DNA of 47,459 nucleotides from CAYNST01 sp964546435 (GTDB lineage: Bacteria; Pseudomonadota; Gammaproteobacteria; Pseudomonadales; Cellvibrionaceae). The notes beneath the pieces are model-generated. The model saw only the letters and a list, made by a program, of their open reading frames with translations. It made no database searches and was not told the DNA's origin. Shown piece after piece: positions 43,831 to 47,459 of this stretch. Made by a program: the position numbers and the translations under genes. The DNA is taken from positions 1 to 47,459 of the forward strand of contig CAZJKJ010000024.1 of assembly GCA_964546435.1 (NCBI GenBank), in the 5' to 3' direction. Position 1 is the stretch's first letter. Each line of letters begins with the position of its first letter.

Positions 43831-43860
43831 CGAGCGCAGGCACTTTTCGTACAGAGCCTA
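43831..43860 (-). repeat. Dispersed repeat copy 2 (30 bp), supplies a stop codon
   Basis: On the minus strand it reads TAGGCTCTGTACGAAAAGTG and continues CCTGCGCTCG. The first three bases TAG are the stop codon of the gene at 43858-44319. It matches the first 30 bases of the copies at 31912 and 46254, then ends 5 bases before the eda stop codon. Confidence 0.85.
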
Positions 43861-44319
43861 GTAAATTCTTGTAGCGGGAATGGTACGGGACGACTTCAGT
43901 AAGTCCCGCACCACCTCCGCGAGGGAGAAGGATGTGCCGTGCTTGAGTTCATGGCGGATGCGGTGGATGTAGAGGGATTCCGTCGTGCGTCCGGGCGTGG
44001 ATGGTGACCCGGTGGTCGGATCCTCCATGGCGACAGCGTGTTCCGTCAGTGCCAGAAAAGCCCGGTGGGTCAGCACCACCTGATCGAGTGCTTCCTGTCG
44101 AACCAGGCTTTCGTATTTCAAATAACCGGTCTGAGCCAGCCACAACATGGTATGCAGACACGCTTCATGGCGCGGGCTGTGCAAACCGAATTCATCGGGC
44201 GTGTCCGGCCCCGATATGTCCTCTACGAATAACGTCGTTTGTCGCGGAAACTGCGCAAAAAGCGCAGCCAGAATCTTGCCCGTGTCGCGATAAAAATCAT
44301 CGATGTGGAGATCGGACAA
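43858..44319 (-). CDS. Conserved hypothetical protein downstream of alaA
   Basis: 153-residue protein, cytoplasmic, no family recognised. Visible: FYRDTGKILAALFAQFPRQT, FVEDISGPDTPDEFG, HEACLHTMLWLAQTGYLKYE, VLTHRAFLAL and a C-terminal helix HELKHGTSFSLAEVVRDLL. The helical pattern with a small-residue turn could be a winged-helix or four-helix bundle. The start is TTG 44319 with GAGGGC upstream, 10 bases after the alaA stop, so it is translated from the alaA transcript. Its TAG stop lies in a dispersed repeat, so the natural C-terminus may have been altered by that element. Confidence 0.75.
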   Translation of the reverse strand: MSDLHIDDFYRDTGKILAALFAQFPRQTTLFVEDISGPDTPDEFGLHSPRHEACLHTMLWLAQTGYLKYESLVRQEALDQVVLTHRAFLALTEHAVAMEDPTTGSPSTPGRTTESLYIHRIRHELKHGTSFSLAEVVRDLLKSSRTIPATRIY

Positions 44320-44329
44320 GACTCAGCCC

Positions 44330-45592
44330 TCAAACTTCATACTGCTGCAGGAATTTTCCGAACAGCTTTATCGCTTGCGTGATTTCCTCTTTGACGGGCA
44401 GAAAAACGATGCGCAGGTGATCGGGCTCGCGCCAGTTGAAGGCCGTGCCTTGAACCAGAAGCACGCGATACTGGATCAGAAAATCCAGAATGAGTTGCTG
44501 ATCATCGTCATAGGCATAGCGACTGCGGTCTATTTTGGGAAACATGTAGATGGTTCCCCTGGGCTTGACGCAACTGATGCCGGGAATGTCGCTGAGAGCG
44601 GCCAAAGCCGCGTTGCGCTGCTCGAGCAGGCGCCCGCCCGGCAGGATTAACTCGTTAACGCTCTGGTAGCCACCCAGCGCAGTCTGCACCGCATACATGG
44701 CCGGCACGTTGGCGCAGAGACGCATCGACGAGAGCATTTCAATGCCTTTGATATATTCCCGCGCGCGCTCCTTGGCGCCGCTGAATACCAGCCAGCCCGA
44801 CCGGAATCCGGCCAGACGATAGGCCTTGGACAGTCCGTTAAAAGACACGCACAGCACATCATGCGCCAGTCGACCGACGGGAATAAACTCGGCGTCCTCA
44901 TAAATGATCTTGCTGTAGATCTCGTCCGAGAACACCACCAGGTTATGGTCCCGGGCGACCTGGATCAGTTGCTCGAGAATATCCTGACTATAAACGGCGC
45001 CGGTGGGGTTGTTCGGATTGATGATCACGATTGCCCGGGTGCGTGAACTGATTTTGCTGCGAAGGTCGCTGATATCGGGGAACCAGTCAGCGGCTTCGTC
45101 ACATACGTAATGCACCGGCTTGCCGCCGGCCAGATTGACCGCCGCCGTCCACAAGGGGTAGTCCGGCGATGGTACCAGTACCTCATCGCCGTCATTCAAA
45201 AGTGCCTGGCAGGCCATGACGATCAGCTCGCTCACGCCATTGCCCAAAAATATGTCATCGATGTCTACGCCTGGAATGTTCAGGCGCTGACATTCCTGCA
45301 TAATGGCCTTCCGCGCGGCAAACAAGCCCTTGGATTCGGTATAGCCCTGAGCGTTGCGCAGGTTGTAGATAACGTCGGCGATGATTTCATCCGGGGCGTC
45401 GAACCCGAAGGGGGCAGGGTTGCCTATATTGAGTTTAAGGATGCGGTGACCTTCTTCCAGCAGACGATTGGCGTGCTCCAGGACAGGTCCGCGGATGTCG
45501 TAGCAGACACCGTCGAGCTTTTGCGACTTGTGGATAAGGGGCAGGCCTTTGACGGTGGGTTTGGTTTTTTTGTGGAGTTTCAGTTCTGTCAT
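44330..45592 (-). CDS. alaA: Glutamate-pyruvate aminotransferase AlaA
   Basis: 420-residue pyridoxal-phosphate enzyme, main alanine-synthesising transaminase, AlaA (YfbQ) type. PLP lysine K256 in SFNGLSKAYRLAGFRSGW, the N195 loop NPNNPTG, D223 and Y226 in DEIY, and the family N-terminus LDGVCYDIRGPVLEHANRL and KLNIGNPAPFGFDAPDEI. About 15 residues longer at the N-terminus than E. coli AlaA. Likely transcribed with the small gene downstream and divergent from msrB. Confidence 0.95.
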   Translation of the reverse strand: MTELKLHKKTKPTVKGLPLIHKSQKLDGVCYDIRGPVLEHANRLLEEGHRILKLNIGNPAPFGFDAPDEIIADVIYNLRNAQGYTESKGLFAARKAIMQECQRLNIPGVDIDDIFLGNGVSELIVMACQALLNDGDEVLVPSPDYPLWTAAVNLAGGKPVHYVCDEAADWFPDISDLRSKISSRTRAIVIINPNNPTGAVYSQDILEQLIQVARDHNLVVFSDEIYSKIIYEDAEFIPVGRLAHDVLCVSFNGLSKAYRLAGFRSGWLVFSGAKERAREYIKGIEMLSSMRLCANVPAMYAVQTALGGYQSVNELILPGGRLLEQRNAALAALSDIPGISCVKPRGTIYMFPKIDRSRYAYDDDQQLILDFLIQYRVLLVQGTAFNWREPDHLRIVFLPVKEEITQAIKLFGKFLQQYEV

Positions 45593-45691
45593 GGCAAGTC
45601 ATCCAGCGGCTCGCCGGCGTGCCGCATGCGTATTAAGTGAGATGTGTCCGATCAAGGCCAAATTTGCAACAAGTGTAGCAGGTGCCCGATT

Positions 45692-46090
45692 ATGTCCGAT
45701 AGTCATTTAAAAGACGATGAGCGGTGGAAGGACAAGCTTTCCGCCGCCGAATATCAAGTGTGCCGAATGAAAGGAACGGAGCGGCCATTTACCGGAGAAT
45801 ATTTGAATTGCAAGGAGGAAGGCCAATACAAATGCCGGTGTTGTGGTGAGCCGCTGTTCGATTCCTCAACGAAGTATGACTCCGGGTCCGGCTGGCCGAG
45901 CTTCTACGCCCCCCTCGACGAAGACGTCGTGGAAGAGCATCGGGACTCCAGCCATGGAATGATTCGTACCGAAGCGGTGTGCCGGCGTTGTGGCAGTCAC
46001 CTGGGGCACGTGTTTCCGGACGGTCCGCAGCCGACCGGACTACGATACTGCATCAACTCCGCCTCGTTGAAGCTGGAGTCGCGGAAATAG
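45692..46090 (+). CDS. msrB: Peptide methionine (R)-S-oxide reductase
   Basis: 132-residue enzyme that repairs oxidised methionine. Structural zinc site C48/C51 (CRCCG) and C97/C100 (CRRCG), substrate segment GSGWPSF, and catalytic C120 in RYCINSAS. A resolving Cys is not obvious apart from C50 or C24. ATG 45692 chosen over a GTG 16 codons upstream, because the MsrB fold begins here. Divergent from alaA. Not fused with MsrA. Confidence 0.95.
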   Translation: MSDSHLKDDERWKDKLSAAEYQVCRMKGTERPFTGEYLNCKEEGQYKCRCCGEPLFDSSTKYDSGSGWPSFYAPLDEDVVEEHRDSSHGMIRTEAVCRRCGSHLGHVFPDGPQPTGLRYCINSASLKLESRK

Positions 46091-46173
46091 CCAGGCTTAT
46101 CCGAGAACGACGGTGGATCCTGCGACTTCGCGCAGGATGACGCGGTGGGACGGGGGGTTCAACAGCCCTCTGG

Positions 46174-46189
46174 CAGGCCGTTGAAAAAC
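46174..46189 (+). repeat. Short dispersed repeat CAGGCCGTTGAAAAAC, copy 2
   Basis: Identical to 37989-38004. It begins 13 bases before the dispersed repeat copy at 46202-46254, so the two may belong to one composite element. Confidence 0.5.
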
Positions 46190-46201
46190 GTGATCGAGGC
46201 G

Positions 46202-46254
46202 GCCTGTTTAAAACGCAGCATCACCGAGCGCAGGCACTTTTTGTACAGAGCCTA
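46202..46254 (-). repeat. Dispersed repeat copy 3 (53 bp), supplies a stop codon
   Basis: On the minus strand it begins TAGGCTCTGTAC, then AAAAAGTGCCTGCGCTCGG and TGATGCTGCGTT, and ends AAACAGGCC. The TAG at 46252-46254 is the stop codon of the gene at 46252-47040. Nearly the full length agrees with the copy at 31912-31964. Confidence 0.85.
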
Positions 46255-47040
46255 GTCGTAAAGCTGCTTTTTCTTCCAGCTCTGTTCAACCCGATCGAAT
46301 TCATCCCATTCGTGGCTGACGGCGGAGGCTTCTGCCTCATCGCCGGGTTCGGGGTTTGCGCCGCCCGCCGCCATGGATTGCTCCAGCGTTTCCCTGGCGG
46401 CGGTAATCCGGGCGAGTTTGGCCTCAAACTGCTGGCCACGACCTTCGCGCTGGATGAGCTGTTGAGCGAGCTCGTAATAGTGGCAGGCCAGACGCGGCTT
46501 TTCCTTTTCCTGTGCGTTGCGGGCATGCAGTATGTAAGCGTCAATGCTTAATTGCAGCAGTAGCTGCTTGATCATGGCGCGGTATCCATTTGCCTGGAGC
46601 CCAGTTAACTGCTTCTTCATCTCCAGCTGCACCATATATTTGAAAAGCTCTTCCAGATAGCTCTTGATCTCACTGATTTGCTGGACGTTTTCAGCGGCGA
46701 GTTGCATACCCGGGTTATCGGGCTGCTTCTCGGTGGCGGTAATTTTTGCGGCGATCTCTTGAATATCTTCGATATGCTGCCGATTCTTGGGCTCCAGTTG
46801 CGAAAGCTGGCCGAGCACGAGGCGGTAGCTGCGCTGTACCAGAAGGGTCAGGTCCCGCGGCAGGAATCCGTCGGGAAAGCCGTTCAGCATGTACTGGAAA
46901 TTGCGGGCCCGCAGCTTCAGCCCGGCTACCACGCGCGCCTGTTGCTGTTTTTTTTGCCGAACGGTCTGGACGACAAAGGCGTAACAGACCAGGCCGGCAA
47001 GAAGCACGATGATAATGGTAATGAGAGTAACTGAAGACAT
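46252..47040 (-). CDS. Membrane-anchored coiled-coil protein of unknown function
   Basis: 262-residue protein with one N-terminal membrane segment (residues 4-26, LITIIIVLLAGLVCYAFVV) and a long helical, probably coiled-coil, cytoplasmic part: QKKQQQARVVAGLKLR, LGQLSQLEPKNRQHIEDIQE, then LQANGYRAMIKQLLLQLSID and a Glu-rich C-terminus. Conserved-looking NGFPDGFLPRDLTLLV segment near residue 53. Not a family I can name; similar proteins occur near tRNA-Glu or gltX in gammaproteobacteria, recalled rather than checked. ATG 47040. The stop codon is inside the dispersed repeat. Confidence 0.75.
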   Translation of the reverse strand: MSSVTLITIIIVLLAGLVCYAFVVQTVRQKKQQQARVVAGLKLRARNFQYMLNGFPDGFLPRDLTLLVQRSYRLVLGQLSQLEPKNRQHIEDIQEIAAKITATEKQPDNPGMQLAAENVQQISEIKSYLEELFKYMVQLEMKKQLTGLQANGYRAMIKQLLLQLSIDAYILHARNAQEKEKPRLACHYYELAQQLIQREGRGQQFEAKLARITAARETLEQSMAAGGANPEPGDEAEASAVSHEWDEFDRVEQSWKKKQLYD

Positions 47041-47382
47041 TGTATGTAGATCGGCTGCGTCAGCCAGCTGGAAAAGGGCTCACCGGACACTCAGAAAAGA
47101 CCGGTAGTCATTGACTCTCAAATCAAAGTCCGTTACATAGAATGCTAGTCACAGGTGGACCCCTGCGCAACTTTGGCGCGGCCTGGCCTCTGTGTCATTG
47201 TCCGGCGGGTGCCGGTTTCCCGCCGACGCAGCGGATCGGCGGCTCGTCGGGCCTGAAGTATGGGGCAGATCTAGGCGCCCGTTTTTGTTCGGAAAAAGTT
47301 TTGGAAAAAGTGTTGACAGTGTGGGTGTCGCTATCTAGAATGCGCCCCACTTCTGACGACAACGATGCGTTGGAAAGTCCGG
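47041..47382. other. 342-base region upstream of tRNA-Glu
   Basis: Contains the tRNA promoter (47313-47341) and, on the other strand, presumably the promoter of the coiled-coil protein. Low coding character; nothing else seen. Confidence 0.6.
47313..47341 (+). promoter_or_regulatory. Strong sigma-70 promoter for tRNA-Glu
   Basis: TTGACA (47313-47318), 17-bp spacer, TAGAAT (47336-47341), then the GC-rich discriminator GCGCCCC. Such promoters are typical of stable RNA genes under stringent (ppGpp) control; an A/T-rich tract (GGAAAAAGTTTTGGAAAAAG) just upstream may act as an UP element. Confidence 0.85.
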
Positions 47383-47458
47383 GTCCCCATCGTCTAGAGG
47401 CCTAGGACACCGCCCTTTCACGGCGGTAACAGGGGTTCGAATCCCCTTGGGGACGCCA
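47383..47458 (+). tRNA. tRNA-Glu (TTC)
   Basis: 76 nucleotides including an encoded CCA. Acceptor GTCCCCA pairs with TGGGGAC; anticodon stem CCGCC/GGCGG with loop CTTTCAC, anticodon TTC at 47417-47419; T arm GGGGTTCGAATCCCC. The window ends one base later, so further tRNAs of a cluster may follow. Confidence 0.98.
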
Positions 47459-47459
47459 A

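Overview
The window looks like chromosome from a moderately GC-rich marine or soil gammaproteobacterium, most plausibly of the Cellvibrionaceae type. Two things point there. One is a secreted GH11 xylanase with a calcium-type xylan-binding module and a C-terminal CBM10, joined by Gly/Asn/Thr linkers. The other is typical gammaproteobacterial gene order: lolCDE, then valS / holC-pepA facing lptF-lptG, and zwf-edd-eda next to gap. This is inference from gene content; no marker gene was compared. Two runs of exactly 100 N are scaffold gaps (1575-1674 and 5905-6004). The second is almost certainly an assembly artefact, because the same 55 bp abut it on both sides.

Layout. 1-4.3 kb: the N-terminal two thirds of an OprC/NosA-type TonB-dependent copper receptor, a LAS-type peptidoglycan peptidase and the xylanase, all on the minus strand. 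4.7-8.35 kb: an accessory island with a J-domain-like protein, an intact REP-associated (Y1, HUH) transposase, a tandem 5' fragment of the same gene, and REP-like repeats whose orientation flips across the transposase. 8.5-10.3 kb: two tandem paralogous lipoproteins. 10.6-15.5 kb: GST-DUF1993, a Wzi-like outer-membrane protein, and a three-gene unit (53-residue secreted peptide, porin-like barrel, small PstS-like protein).

16-25 kb: an autotransporter GDSL esterase, tag, a DTW-domain tRNA modification enzyme, a PilZ protein with a small periplasmic partner, and the complete LolCDE lipoprotein exporter. 23.8-27.7 kb: PilU, a double-FHA membrane protein and an ICMT/PEMT-like membrane methyltransferase, all on the minus strand. 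27.9-36.5 kb: valS, an acidic repeat protein, pepA-holC, and divergently lptF-lptG (LPS export). 36.5-39.1 kb: RDD and DUF3108 proteins and gap. 39.9-43.8 kb: zwf-edd-eda, which with gap forms an Entner-Doudoroff module. 43.9-47.5 kb: alaA with a small conserved partner, msrB, a membrane coiled-coil protein, and tRNA-Glu behind a strong promoter with a GC-rich discriminator.

The strongest unexplained signals are: (1) the transposase/REP island, where two transposase copies are almost identical within the coding part but clearly diverged just outside it; (2) a dispersed intergenic element of about 53 bp that begins with TAG and supplies the stop codon of two unrelated genes; (3) the peptide-porin-PstS-like unit; (4) the duplicated lipoproteins, whose upstream regions and downstream hairpins are also duplicated. 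No CRISPR array, prophage or defence system was seen.
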